The translations under genes were made by a program, and so were the position numbers. From NCBI GenBank assembly GCA_963971285.1, contig OZ020258.1, positions 3,100,001 through 3,164,000 of the forward strand: a DNA stretch of 64,000 nt. Direction: 5' to 3'. The stretch comes from Astropecten irregularis. Taxonomy: Eukaryota > Echinodermata > Asteroidea > Paxillosida > Astropectinidae. Shown here piece by piece: positions 21,593-34,110 of the stretch; positions within the stretch are counted from its first letter, which is position 1, and each line of letters opens with the position of its first letter. The notes below the pieces were generated by a model. It saw only the letters and a program-made list of their open reading frames with translations. It searched no databases and was not told the DNA's origin.

Positions 21593-22231
21593 TGCAACCA
21601 CCATGTGACTGTGTTGAATACTGGTGCAGTTCATCAATAAGGGGAACAATATCACATTGTTTATTCACATTCGAAAATAAGTACAATTGAAGTATACATC
21701 GCAGGAAATTGGAAATGGGTTGAGGCTGTCCCACTGGCCACGCCTACAAGATCTAAGATACCGACATCAGACCATTGGGTCACGTCCCTCAGCTAGACTT
21801 CACGGGGGAGAGTGTCAATTATCCCCGGTAAGATTTATGATTATTCCAGTGTCGGCAAAATGAGCTCGCACCGCATCAATCCAGTGCCGGTCTTTTTTTT
21901 TTTTTTTTTACAGAGTGCCGCCAAAACACACCTGCAAATAATGTTACCGATAAGGAACTTGTTATTTGGGGAAGGTCGTACCTGTACTTTTTTTTATTTT
22001 GGCTGGAGCACTCAATATCCAAGATCCCCACCGAGTTTACCCTGGACGACGGTCGTGTCGCGGTTGGTATGCCGACAGGTCGTCTCAAGTACAAGGGGCC
22101 TTTTCCTACCAATTACTGGTGTTTATTGAATACCCAGGTCAGTTTGACGCTCGCAACGCCGACCGTAGCATCAGACACCTGTATAATTTGACATGAAATG
22201 ACGAAAACAACACCACGATAAAATAAGGGTC

Positions 22232-22566
22232 TTTAAAGGAAATGTCATACTTTGGATTTTATCAACGAAATGCAGATTCATGGGCATAAATATCACGACA
22301 TATACATTAACAGCCATCTGTGAAAATTTCAGTCCCATACGGTGCCTACTTTTTGAGAAAACAATGAAAAACAGCCACAGTATTTCTTAAGTCTTTTCTG
22401 TTTTATTTTTGATCTTTATAAAAAAGATTTTCGGTCGTTGTTTTACAAATTTCTGGATAAATACAGCATTTCAGGCGAACAAATTGCAACAGTATGTTTC
22501 TACCAGTACCATCTTCAAATCTGTGAAGATTTCTGTTTTGGTTTCTTACCATGACACTACCTTTAA
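22232..22566 (+). mobile_element. MITE-A copy
   Basis: TTTAAAGGAAATGTCATACT to ATGACACTACCTTTAA. CCCATACGGTGCCTAC and the conserved arm are present; about 20 bp around CCCTGTAAGTTATA is deleted. Confidence 0.92.
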
Positions 22567-23577
22567 TACAAGCAAGACAAATTATAGCTGTTTGCTGAAG
22601 AATGAGCCATTCAAAATGGTCCACGGAGAGAACTTATCAGAATAACACTTTCCTTAATGACCTAAGATAAATCACACTTTGAGTTGGACCACGAAGCTAA
22701 GCAGAGAACATAGGCCTACCAAATAGTCCTTATTCCATGTCCTAATGTATGTAATTGCAACCTCCATACCCATTGAACTGCTGAACTCTTGTTTACCTGT
22801 ATCCAGTTACTAAGAAAAGCTCCCATATTCCAGCCGCTTAATTAAAGCGGCATATAATAATCCTCGCACGCCGACTTCAATGCAGTTCCGCAAGGTCATA
22901 TGTAAACACCTTATAATGCCACAGCGGTGACGTTATGCAGTTATATCGAGTACTTTGGCAAGAACCAATAGTCAAACCTTTGACCGCATTTTACCGGAGC
23001 TGCTGCAAGTGACTGACCGCTGACTGAACTTCTACTGACAAGACCGCAGGCATCATGAAAACACGGTTGACCTACGGTCGACTGTGCTAAATTGCCCGCC
23101 TGTGTGTCTGTCTATTTTTCCCCCCGATATTGCCGGGCCAATTGTTAAATTTAATGATGTTATTTTTGGTCTAGGAATTTCCTTTAGTCATTAACAAATT
23201 TAGGTGCCACAAACATTTCCAAGTTGACAAAAAAAACTTAACCAGGTTTTGCACATGTATGTTTTGTTAAAAGAAAATGCATAGCATGACTAAAGTTATT
23301 TTTTGAAAAGATTATTTTAATCTAGCTTGGAATCCACACCGCAATAAAGTTCACCACCCCTATATTTGTCTGTTGAGATTGAGAATATACACACGAGGTT
23401 ATCATGTTGCAGCACCACACGACACCCCATGAAGAAAAAAAAAGCACACAATCCATTTAGAACTATTAATCATCAAAAATGCTAAAATTACACTCTCAAT
23501 GCTCACCGTAAAAAAATGTTCTCAACTTTTAAAAAAACTTTATCATGTCATTCCGAAATGAGTTTGGGCCCCAGTCA
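22567..23577. other. Intergenic, no gene recognised
   Basis: AT-rich unique sequence with nothing recognised. Confidence 0.5.
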
Positions 23578-23946
23578 TTAAAGGTAGTATCATACTTTGG
23601 TTTTTATCCAAGAAATACAGATTCATGGGCAAAAATATCAAGACAGATACAGTAACAGTCATCTGTTAAAATTTCAGTCCCATACGGTGCCCACTTTTTG
23701 AGAAAACAGTGAAAAACTGCCACAATATTTCGTAAGTCTTTTCTCTTTTATAAAAGATCAAAAAGATTTTCGCTCGTTGTTCTACTTATTTCTGGATAAA
23801 TACACAATTTCAGGCGGAAAATGTTTAACGGCATGTTTTTACCATCACCATCTTCATACCCTGTAAGTTATAGGCCTACGTATATCTGTGAACATTTATG
23901 TTTTTGTGTCTTACCAAAGTATGATACATGTGTGTACTACCTTTAA
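23578..23946 (+). mobile_element. MITE-A copy with a GGCCTA micro-insertion
   Basis: Full length, TTAAAGGTAGTATCATACTT to TACTACCTTTAA. At 23873-23878 it has an extra GGCCTA between TTATA and CGTA compared with other copies, and an ATGTGTGTAC insertion near the right end. Confidence 0.93.
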
Positions 23947-24339
23947 CGGTGAAGCACCGCCAGTGTTTGAAATCTAAATTTAGAGTGACACGGAAGTAGA
24001 AAGGAATGTTGTAATGATCTTTCATAGTACCGCCAAAGGTGTGTGCTATTCTCCTGTGGATTGAGGTTGTTTAATTCCATGTACAGGAAGTTGACCAGGA
24101 GTATCTTCTATGACTATCCACGTGAATAATAACATGACTACAATAGCTTGCACAGGTGAACGTCCAGAAATGTATAAAGTTCATCTGGCTGTGAAGAAAC
24201 CACTTAAGCCACCTGATGGTTATTATCGATTAGTCCTATAGTTGTTAACGGTTAAAAGGACCGCCCTTCAACTGGGTCCATGATGTAAACTTTTGATGGA
24301 AACCGCTAACAATAAAAGTGTTACTTTCGGTATGGGTTA

Positions 24340-24688
24340 AGCAGAGTCTGTGTACACTGTCAACATTTTTGGTAACAATCTCGGTAACATGTTGCCCAAG
24401 TACCTTGTTACCGAGATAACGTCCCAGCAACATCTCGGTAACATGTTGGCCGAAATGTTGCTATAAGGCCGTTTCACACGAGACCATTTTAGCAAGGTTT
24501 GAACAAGGGACGTTGGATAAAATCATATCCATGTTAAAAATAGGGTCGTGTGAAAGGTATCTTTGTTAAAATAATCACCAGGGACCCTTGTTATTGGTGT
24601 AAACAGGGTCCAATACTCTTTGGTTGCCCTAATTGGGCAAAATGTTAACGAGATTGTTACCGAAATTGTTGACAGTATACACTCTGCT
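24340..24688. mobile_element. PIF/Harbinger-like MITE-G with TTA target duplication and nested insert
   Basis: AGCAGAGT...ACTCTGCT ends flanked by TTA on both sides (24337-24339 and 24689-24691). About 130 bp not found in other G copies (24463-24597) interrupts the middle; it contains the inverted pair GTTTCACACGA (24471-24481) and TCGTGTGAAA. Confidence 0.82.
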
Positions 24689-24935
24689 TTATCTGGAATT
24701 GGAAGGGGACATATTCTGCTGATTATTCACATACAGTGCTTCATTATGTTCAGTGGATGCGATTTGTGTTAGCATTTGTATGTCATGAGATGGAGAATCG
24801 ATTTAGAAGGGTTTTTGTACCGAACGATGGTGTTGTAGAGTTCATCTAACATATTACGTTTGACTGCCAACGACTCATTGTTTCAACAGAGGGCGCATTC
24901 TGTAGATTCTCTTCATCCATCCATGCACGGACCTA

Positions 24936-25138
24936 GGTGCATCCCAGCAAATTATTTCCCATAGGCTCCCATGCTGAATGGCCATTTTCAAAAAAAATAT
25001 TGAAAATACTCAGAAGTTTCACAGGCAATCAAGCTGTACAGCAATAAAAATGAAGCTGAAAACTAAAACGATTTTGAGGGTATACAAAATATTAATGAGC
25101 TCCGCCGACTGATTTGTACCTATTTACTGGGGTGCTCC
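24936..25138. mobile_element. MITE-N copy, short form
   Basis: GGTGCATCCCAGCAAATTAT to CCTATTTACTGGGGTGCTCC, about 200 bp. It is opposite in orientation to the copy at 20797 and lacks the nested palindrome. Confidence 0.85.
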
Positions 25139-25660
25139 CCTATAGTCACGTTGATAGTTGCAACAGAACATCCTAACCAGTAATTTCGACAAACATAAGG
25201 CGATTAAATGCAAAGTGTGATTTAGAACCAACACAAGGCCAGTTGTTTCCCATGCATTCTCCTGACTAAGGTCCTATAAACAAAACGGGAAATATAACCC
25301 ACAAAATACCAGGCAAGCCAGTCAACAAATGGCGTGAGAACGTAAGCTCGGCGTAATTTAAAACACTGTATACAGTTCTAGTGAAATTCTGTTGATTGGC
25401 CAAACGAACTTGGGACTAACAGCACGCAGACTGTCAACAAACATTATCGCAAGATTAAACCGGTATTTATCTAGACTATCAGCAGAATCCCTTGGCCTAA
25501 TATTGACTTATTGACCACAGTCAAACCTGTTTCCTTCGTGGCGATCAACAGCCAAATGAAAACATAATAAAATGTGTTTGTGCAAACCGCACAGGTCACA
25601 TGCAAGTATATTGACTTTAATATTGTATGCTAATGATTACAGATACCTTTAAGTTTTGTT
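25139..25660. other. Intergenic, no feature seen
   Basis: Unique sequence; nothing recognised. Confidence 0.5.
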
Positions 25661-26033
25661 TTAAAAGGTATAATACATTATTGGTAAAGGTCACAGAACA
25701 GCACTCACACTTTGTCTGATCAAAATATGTAGACCTGCATGAAATAATAAACTTATCAGGGCTCAATCGGACATCTGAGTCATGAAAAAACAGCAACAAC
25801 CCGACTCAATTTCTCTTATTTGTTTTAAAACATAAAGATTTTGATCTTACCCTGAGATCAAAGCTGTTTTTGGTCTTTGTTTGACAAATTTTCTGGATAA
25901 ATACACCATTTCAGGCGTAAATATTTTAACGGTATGTTTCTAACACCACCATCTTCATGCCCTGAAAGTTATACATAAATCTGTGAACATTTTCTGTTTG
26001 GGTTTGTTACCAATTTTGTACTGTTCTCTTAAA
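25661..26033 (+). mobile_element. MITE-B copy, full length
   Basis: TTAAAAGGTATAATACATTA through the GATCTTACCCTGAGATC hairpin and CAGGCGTAAATATTTTAACG to TTACCAATTTTGTACTGTTC and TCTTAA. Confidence 0.93.
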
Positions 26034-26515
26034 TCAGAAATGAAAGTTTTGTCAATGTACCCCGATCTCACAACAGCCTAACTCGTTACCATTCAACAGA
26101 TTTTAAGGAAAAAATGCATGGAATGTACAGTAACCCAGTCTTTTACGTGACTTTCATGCCATTTTAATATCGCTGATTTGTACCCGGGGTGTGTTCCACT
26201 TATTCTGAAATAATACGTGTACTTATTGAAATTCCCAAATATCATATCAACGGGCGTCCGGAGTGATTCAATTGAATTTTTATGAAAACCCAAATCAAAT
26301 TTCTACAAAAATGCTATATTGGAAAATTATTAGCGATGGGCCTATAGTTTAGGGGGTTATAGTGCCGTATAAGGCGTTATTTTGAGGTTCTTAAGATAAA
26401 CGGTGTTCCCTGTCACGCGGAGAGGCTAACTTCAGGGTATTTATTCTTATTATAGTCAATATCAGTCACAATGGTCCTAAATGGGAACTTGGGAGATACA
26501 TACGGTTAAAGGTAC
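26034..26515. other. Intergenic, no feature seen
   Basis: Unique sequence; nothing recognised. Confidence 0.5.
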
Positions 26516-26794
26516 TATCATACTTTGGTAAGAAACCAAAACCGCCTGAAATGGTGTATTTATTCATAAAAATAGTACAACAACGACCAAAAATCTTTTT
26601 GGTCTTATAAAAGATCCAAAATAAAAGAGAAAAGACTTACGAAATACTGTGGCCGTTTTTCACTGTTTTCTCAAAAGGTGAGCACCGTATGGGACTGAAA
26701 TTTTCACAGATGACTGTTACTGTATGTATCTTCCTTGATATTTTTGCCCATGTGTCTATATTTCTTTGACAAAAAAGTACGATATTACCTTTAA
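26516..26794 (-). mobile_element. MITE-A copy with internal deletion
   Basis: TTAAAGGTACTATCATACTT to AGTACGATATTACCTTTAA. About 85 bp of the conserved arm is deleted: GGTAAGAAACCAAAAC joins directly to CGCCTGAAATGG. Confidence 0.92.
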
Positions 26795-27463
26795 CATGCA
26801 GAGCTCCTTCACACATGAGCTTCTTATTACACTGATCCCACACTGTCAGACCCATTCACCTTTTATATTTGTTTGTTTGCTCTTTCATCTGCCGCCATTT
26901 TATAGGTATTCCGGAAAATCTACCGCCTTATCCAGTCACTCACGTGGGAATTCCATGCTGCTATCCGTCCAGTAAAATATGCATTTACCGACAGATTTTG
27001 AACAGAAACGCACGACCATGCAAATAATGAATATCCTATACTGGATAATATCACTGACTATATAGTGACTACATACAAAAAAGTGGCCCATATCGACTAC
27101 AAAACTGAATGGCGTTTTTATGACTTATGATCTCGTGCGAACTTGGCCTGTACTTTATTATGATTTACAGTGAAACGCCTCATGTCAAAGTCCCAAGACC
27201 ATGAAGTTCAACGGTAATGTACAACACTAGTCGGTCTGTTATAAATTTTCGCTGGTTTGTCCCAAAAGGGAAAACCAAGTCGGACCTTCTTAATTCAAAG
27301 TTCAAATATCATAACTTTTTCTGGTCCATTATTCTTTGTTGATTGTTCGCTATGAGAGGATAATTGCATCTGACGGGTTCAAAGGGAAAATGGTTATACT
27401 TGTTTTATACAAAATCGGAAACTTGTACACGGAACTGGTAAAGTAATCAGCCATGTCAGATAG
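26795..27463. other. Intergenic, no gene recognised
   Basis: No exon-like segment or repeat match. Confidence 0.5.
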
Positions 27464-27758
27464 TTAAAGGTAGTTCACAGATTTACATATAACTTACAGG
27501 GTATGAAGATGGTGGTGGTAGAAACATACCGTGAAAATATTCCCGCATGAAATGGTGTATTTATCCAGAAATTAGGTAAGATCAAAAATAAATGAGAAAA
27601 GTCTTACGAAATACCGTGGCCGTTTTTCACTGTTTTCTCAAAAAGTGGGCACTGTATGGGACTGAAATTTTCACAGATGACTGTTACTGTATCTGTCTTG
27701 ATATTTTTGCCCATAAATCTGCATTTCTTTGATAAACACCAAAGTATATTACCTTTAA
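27464..27758 (-). mobile_element. MITE-A copy with two deletions
   Basis: TTAAAGGTAGTTCACAGATT to AAAGTATATTACCTTTAA. The inner part of the left terminal repeat and the central hairpin are deleted. Confidence 0.92.
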
Positions 27759-28560
27759 GATATGATTTAACCTCAAGGTCACGTGACATAGGCCTTTGAG
27801 AAGCCTGGATAAGATTATACTTGTTACTTGTTAGTATCACTTGTATCAAGACTCCCCCACAAGATATAGTTTAGAGTGTAATACAAATAGGAATTGTATT
27901 TCATGAAATGCGCAGGATGTAAATGACATTATTATTACGGTACAATCTATAGCCGGATGTTGCTGACAGAATTAGAAAAGGCTTGGAGTTTGACCTGACA
28001 TTGACTGGGAAGTTTTACACGCAGACTGCAACAAGCCCGCGGCTATCTTTTACCACCCACGATGTGCCATTTAATGGGTAATATGCCCCATCAACTTGCA
28101 CATATTTGACCCCCATGAACCGAGTTCAAAAGCAAATCCCATTCCGTTTTTGTTTGTAAAGCTGGAGACAGAATAGTTATATTGTCCCGATCCCATATAG
28201 AGCATTGATCCCAAGCTCAAACAAGAACATTAAGCAGTTGTAACATTCCAGCTGAGCTTGAACAACATAGTAACAAAAGAGATGTGTGTTAATGACCCAG
28301 TGGTGTTCAGTTTGTTGCCTTTGGAGCTAGCTGTGATGTAGACCAACCATTACTTTTTTTGAAACTGCTTTTTGGATGAAAATATATTTGCACAATTCAC
28401 TGATAATTTGCTCCAATATAAAAGTTTATTATTATTATTTCGGCTGTAAACCACAACACCACATGTATTCAGAGTGATGCTGTGCTGTGCTGTAGACTAA
28501 AGTTGATGACTTGTTTCGGGAGCACGAAGATCCCAGGTGGACGACCGTAGGAAGCCGTAT
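27759..28560. other. Intergenic, no gene recognised
   Basis: Unique sequence up to the hairpin string. Confidence 0.5.
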
Positions 28561-28790
28561 AAAACTCTCTAAATGCAAAAGAGTGAAAAGTCATTCTTTG
28601 AAGAGCCTCATGAGGGACAACTCTTTTTCAAGTTGTCTTCCACTCTTTTAGAGTGAAGATAAAATCGTTTTGAGCGATTTTTTAACTCTGGCCCAGAGTG
28701 AAAACCACTCCAAAAGAGTGAAATAACCACCCCTCTTTTTCAAGAGCCATATGAAGGACAACTCGATTTTGAACGAGTGGTATTTTTTTT
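28561..28790. repeat. String of seven short hairpins
   Basis: Seven consecutive short inverted repeats, 4-14 nt apart: ACAACT/AGTTGT (28617-28636), CACTCT/AGAGTG (28641-28655), AAATCG/CGATTT (28662-28680), ACTCTGG/CCAGAGT (28685-28699), CACTC/GAGTG (28706-28720), CTCTT/AAGAG (28733-28746), ACTCG/CGAGT (28761-28778). A block AAGAGCC-ATGA-GGACAACTC occurs at each end (from about 28601 and 28742). No coding potential; function unknown. Confidence 0.8.
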
Positions 28791-29334
28791 ACAACTATTT
28801 TAAATTTACAGAGTAAAGCTGCTCCCGCCCCAATTTCAAGGTTTTACTTACAACTTACAAGCTTTCATAGAAATTTAATATGGCAGTTATTCATAACATT
28901 TCAGATTAATAATTGATCAATTTTTAATAACAGGTTTTATTAGAACCAAGAAGCATAGAACTGAAACGCCAATCTCAATCTAACGGTCTTGATTATTGTT
29001 TTCTAATAAAGCCGCATCCTCTTTGAGTGATCCCCGTGTTTCTCAGGTTGCAGTATTGTTAATGTTGCGCGTATTGAGAAAAAGTTATATTTGTGATATA
29101 TTAGTGTAAGTGGTTTCATAGCTTTTGACTGCCATATGAACAAAGACAATTTACTATTAACGACACCACCAACATGGTTATGGTTTTCCGGAGGTCGCTG
29201 GTTCGAATCCCGCTCCAGTCAATTGTTCTTTGTTCCCTTTACAATGTCTTAAAAATCAGTCAGTTTCCCTTGTGGTTATTTGAGAATTATTGTGTTAATA
29301 ATTTGGAAGCTCAAACATTATTTTAGAGAGCTTA
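28791..29334. other. Intergenic, no gene recognised
   Basis: Contains an isolated CTGGTTCGAATCCCGCTC (29203-29220) without a tRNA fold. Confidence 0.5.
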
Positions 29335-29660
29335 TTAAAGGTATAATACATGATTAAAGGTCACAGAGTAGCACCTACACTTTGTCTGATTCAATATGTG
29401 CATGAATTAATAAACTTGTGAAAATTTGAGCTCAATCTTACATCAGTTCTGAGTCACGAAAAAATTGCGAAAACCCAACTCAATTTTTCTTATAAAGCAT
29501 AAAGAATTGTTTTCATCTTACCCCGAGATCAAAACTAATTTCTGGATAAATACACCATTTCAGGCGGAAACATTTTAACAATTATGTTTTTACCAGCGCC
29601 ATCTGTAAGTTATACGTAAATCTGTGAAAATTTATGTTTGGACCTGTACTTAATCTTTAA
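29335..29660 (+). mobile_element. MITE-B copy
   Basis: TTAAAGGTATAATACATGAT to GACCTGTACTTAATCTTTAA. Short deletions occur after the central hairpin and in the CCCTGAAAGTTATA region. Confidence 0.92.
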
Positions 29661-29892
29661 GCCAACTCAACATGTATAAGGACGGTCTATGTAATCACTG
29701 TGGAACTAATAGCAATTTGTGATTACAGGCATAAGCCTACATTAATTTTATTCACATTCATGCACGAAAGAATCCCTTCCTTTTGGTCATGATTTCTTGT
29801 GATAAACAATCTGTCTCTTTTCACTGAGAAGACACGACAGCTTTGAGTCCACAAAGAAATAATCATTCACATTTTGTGAACTGTCAACAAAT

Positions 29893-30162
29893 AGGGTAAT
29901 ATTGGGGAGACACGTTAACGTCTAAAAGTGGACATTAGGGAGATATCGGCAATTGGGGAGACTTTTCGATGTCTCCCTAAGGTATCAGCAACCTTGTAAA
30001 GACATATTTTTTCTTTCCATATTTTAATAGAAGACAGAGAATACTCTCAACATGAACATAATTATGTCAATTTTAAGTTCATTGGTTTAGGACGTTTAGA
30101 AATAGGTAAGTCCAGTTTGTGCACAACCCTATGGAGAAGTCTCCTTATAAAGTCCCATCCTC
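29893..30162. mobile_element. Repeat family M, copy 2
   Basis: Matches 12841-13101 in the same orientation: AAAAGTGGACATTAGGGAGA, TTTTCGATGTCTCCCTAAGG, GTTTAGAAATAGGTAAGT, AGTCTCCTTATAAAGTCCCA. Confidence 0.8.
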
Positions 30163-30553
30163 TGTTGATATCAATTATAAAAGGCATTTACACATGCCTA
30201 CACTCTGCATGCAAATGGTAGATGTACGATCACTTGTCATAGATAAATATCTTCGAAGCATGTATGATGATGATGTGTGTCAGTCTTCCAAAGTGTAACA
30301 TTGGAAATGCTATTTCGGAATACATCGTGACAAAAATTATTGTTCAGACATGATCAGTATATAGACTCTTGTGGTAGTACCATGTAAGCTTTTGAGCACC
30401 GACATAAGTCTGTATAATTCATGAAGAAATTGTTTTGTTTGAGGAAAAGCTGAGATATTGAAGGCGTGTTTTCAAGATGAGGAGTATTTGATTTTGATGT
30501 CATTTTACTGATAAGGTTTCAAATCACATACAAATTAGGAATTTGAAAACAGT

Positions 30554-30922
30554 CTTAAAGGTAGTACCATACTTTGGTAGCATGCTGAAAAAGAAATCAT
30601 TACATATTTACCTATAACTTACAGGGTATAAAGATGGAGATGGTATAATAGAAACAAACCGTTAACATGTTTCTGCCTGAAATGCTGTATTTATCCAGAA
30701 AAAAGTAAAACCAGTGACCAAAATAATTTTTGATCTTTAAAAGATCAAAAATAAAAGAGAAAAAAAATATAACAAACACTGTGGCTGTTTTTCACTGTTT
30801 TCTCAAAAAGTGGGCATCGTATGGGAAATTTTCACAGATGACTGTTACTGTATCTGTCTTGATATTTATGCCCATGAATCTGTATTTCTTTGACAAAAAC
30901 CAAAGTATGATATTACCTTTAT
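30554..30922 (-). mobile_element. MITE-A copy, full length
   Basis: TTAAAGGTAGTACCATACTT to AAAGTATGATATTACCTTTA, followed by TGTG rather than A. This right flank is TA, not TTAA. Confidence 0.94.
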
Positions 30923-31054
30923 GTGTTTTCATGCATAATAGCCTATTATCTCATGGCGATATAACAACGTGCATGAGAATGAGGATTACGCCAATATGTA
31001 ATTACTGCTTACTTCAAGATTCGTGAAAGGAACAGAAACTTACTTGAAGCATGC

Positions 31055-31423
31055 TTGAAGGTACAGTACAGGATTGGTAACATACCCAAACAGAAATGTT
31101 CACAGATTTACATATAATTTTCGGGATATGAAGATGGTGCTGGCAGAAACATACCGTTAAAACATTTCCGCCTGAAATGGTGTATTTATCCAGAAATAGT
31201 CAAACGAAGACTGAATCAGTTTTGATCTTGGGGTAAGATCAAAACCATTCTTTACGGTATGTTTTATAAGAAAAATTGAGTCTGGTTTTCGTTGTTTTCT
31301 CGTGACTCAGATGTAAGATTGAGCTCACAATTTCACAAATTTATTATTTCATGTACATGTTGGATCAGACAAAAGCGCGAGTGCTGTTCTGTGACCTTTA
31401 CCAATCATGTATTATACCTTTAA
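31055..31423 (-). mobile_element. MITE-B copy, full length
   Basis: TGAAGGTACAGTACAGGATT, conserved arm, GATCTTGGGGTAAGATC hairpin, and CCAATCATGTATTATACCTT plus TAA. Confidence 0.94.
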
Positions 31424-32263
31424 AATATATACCTAGATTTTTGTTGTGATTATTATTAACGTTCTAATGTTCTTTTTGGCCCGACACAACAGATATTCAG
31501 ATAACAAATATGTAATTTGTAATTTTATTTCTGGAGAGCAGCGACTTTGCTTTTCAAAAGCATTGATTTTTATTCCGAAACATGAGCGGTGATTTGGATT
31601 AAGAAAAGCAAAGATTTCGTTGCTAAATCCCCTTTTTTTCAATGACACATGGACAATCTACAACTTGTTTTGTGTTGTATGTTTCTCTCACGCGATGGTT
31701 CATTGGGAATGCCGAATGCTTGTATTGATTTTCAGACTGCTTCGAATAAGCAATACAATTTCAAAAATATATCATTTAAATTTGTTGTGTACTAAAAACT
31801 AAGCAAACCAAAGACAGCAATTATATCCAAGCATATCCAAAACTGAACACTGTCTGTCTTCTAGAAATGATTGGTGCTATGTTCAAACATATCAATATAG
31901 TATTCAAAAATAGATAATTAGAAAATGGAATGTATATTGTTACTTCTAAAATTACAATGATTGCAAGTAATTAAAGATTTTGGTTTCAATATTTGACAAT
32001 TTATATGAAGGGCCAGTAGGGGTAAATTACGAAGCTTGCATAGAATCATTAGGCCTATAAGTTAACAATGGTAAAATGCATATACATATTATGTACGGTC
32101 TGATTTTGTGAGTGTTTTTTATACGGAAACGTGTTTCTCTCGATATTGGAAATGTGCTGAATGCTACGACACACGTGCATGAGATGTGTTTCAATGTTTA
32201 TATACTATACTCAGCGTATGACTATGTTAAATGTAGTCTGGAAAAGAACATCAGAATATTCTT
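31424..32263. other. Intergenic, no gene recognised
   Basis: Very AT-rich unique sequence. Confidence 0.5.
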
Positions 32264-32642
32264 TTTAAAGGTAGTGTCATACTTTGGTAGCATACCGAAA
32301 CAGAATTCTTCACAGATTTACATCAAAACGTACAGTGTTTAAAGATGGTGATGGTAGAAACATCCCGTTAAAATATTTCTGCCTGAAATGTTGTATTTAT
32401 CCAGAAAAGAGTAAAACCAGTGAACACAATTATTGTTGACCTTTTAAAGATCAAAAGTAAAAGAGAAAAGACTTCAGAAATACTGTGGCCGTTTTGAACT
32501 GTTTTCTCAAAAAGTGGGCACCGTATGGGACTGAAATTTTCACAGATGACTGTTTAATAGTCTGTTACTGTATCTGTCTTGATATTTGTGCCCATGAATC
32601 TGGATTTCTTCGACAAAAACCAAAGTATGATATTACCTTTAA
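32264..32642 (-). mobile_element. MITE-A copy, full length
   Basis: TTAAAGGTAGTGTCATACTT to AAGTATGATATTACCTTTAA, with a small duplication in ACTGTTTAATAGTCTGTTAC. Confidence 0.94.
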
Positions 32643-33365
32643 ATTAAAACAACCAAGAATTATTCATGGTATCAAACATTGTGCTTCTTTCGAGGAAGGG
32701 GGAAATAACGTTTGCGTCAATTCTGATGGAAATTGATCAATTTTTACTTAAAATATATTTGGTGAAAATACTGAAAGAACTTCTTATTTCACACAATCAA
32801 TAAACTCATGTAATATGAATTCGAAAAGTCAATGATTAATTTATGTTATATTCAATTTAATTTTCTTTTTAAATATTACTCTATTTTCTGAATGTTTTGT
32901 TAATTTTTTTATTTTACCAAGAATGAATTAATTCTGTTTATTTCAAAGTTCAAACACGGTGATATTTCCTTTTATTATATTTTTCATATTTGAATGTTTA
33001 AATGATAAGCATGTTGATTATTGTTGTCTGGATAACGAACAAACAAATATGTACATAAATGTGTGTATTAATGTTATATTCATTATTGTTACACAATTTA
33101 CTGTAATATCTTGTTGTTGTTAAGCATCAATTTGCACTTTAATGATATAATTTTGCTTGTGTATTTCTGGGAACAGAAGAGCTTACCATAGAAATTAAAT
33201 TGATAATGATGAGGAAATATTTATTTAATTTTTTTATATAATGATAAAACCATTCTTTTTCGCTCAAAACCAGTACAATGACGCATGAATGATCTATCAA
33301 ACTGAACAAAAATGAATTTTACACATTAAAACATCGACATCCACGTGAGAAAATGTCAGGCAAAA
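32643..33365. other. Intergenic, AT-rich, no feature seen
   Basis: Extremely AT-rich with no coding signal. Confidence 0.5.
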
Positions 33366-34110
33366 CTCACCAAACGACCGGTCGTGTATAGCTATGTGTG
33401 CATGCCATCAGTGCACACGCTGCCCCGTGTTCCTTTGTTCTCTAACGGCGGTGCTAGCCAAGAGAAGCCCGGTATAACGTTGGACTTCGTAGCCCGCCAG
33501 ACAACATCGTTGACTACAGATGAATAATTCCTCGATCTTTCCATCATATTTCTCCAAATTGTATATATCCAACGTCTTGTTGCTTTGGTCTTTCATATTC
33601 TACGTCACTTCTTCGTGTAGCTGTTCATCAAACTGTATTTCCAAGCGGTCAATGTTTGGATGTTGCTGCAGACGAGGTGTAAGTAAGCACTGTGTAATGG
33701 CGCGTCAAATCAGACGATGAAAAATTAAAGCTGTGGACAGTTCCTTTGTTTCGAGAGCTGAGTGTGTTGGCATTACGTTTTGTAATACGTTCCAGTACTA
33801 ACGTGAATTCACCAGCAGTGTGGAGAATTCGGCCGATTTGATGTCCGAAAACTGGCTAATAGTTCAATTCGTCTCCATGTGGGCACTGTTCATGACGATA
33901 TACCCATGCTGGTGAAAAGGCAACAGTGTCACGTCCAGATAAACACAATAGAGCGGACAAAGGGATCAGGAAAAATTGCGACACAGGGCGTGGGAAACGC
34001 CATAACGCATGTGCAAGATGATGAAGCAGTCTGAATGCTGTCGTCTCATCATGCAGACGATCGTGACGTCAGAGTCATTTCGCGTTTGTTGATTGGCTTA
34101 TCTCGTGTTT
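33366..34110 (-). promoter_or_regulatory. Possible promoter and non-coding first exon (uncertain)
   Basis: A moderately GC-richer island between AT-rich flanks. On the minus strand an excellent donor TTG|GTGAGT lies at about 33372-33366. Above it are a perfect CRE TGACGTCA at 34064-34071 and an inverted CCAAT box (GATTGG) at about 34093. This could be a distant first exon of a minus-strand gene. No protein is recognisable and the reading is speculative. Confidence 0.2.

Noticed and set aside
28561-28790. CRISPR-like array of repeats and spacers
   Set aside because: The DNA is clearly eukaryotic, units are hairpins with different stems, and there is no constant direct repeat of CRISPR length.
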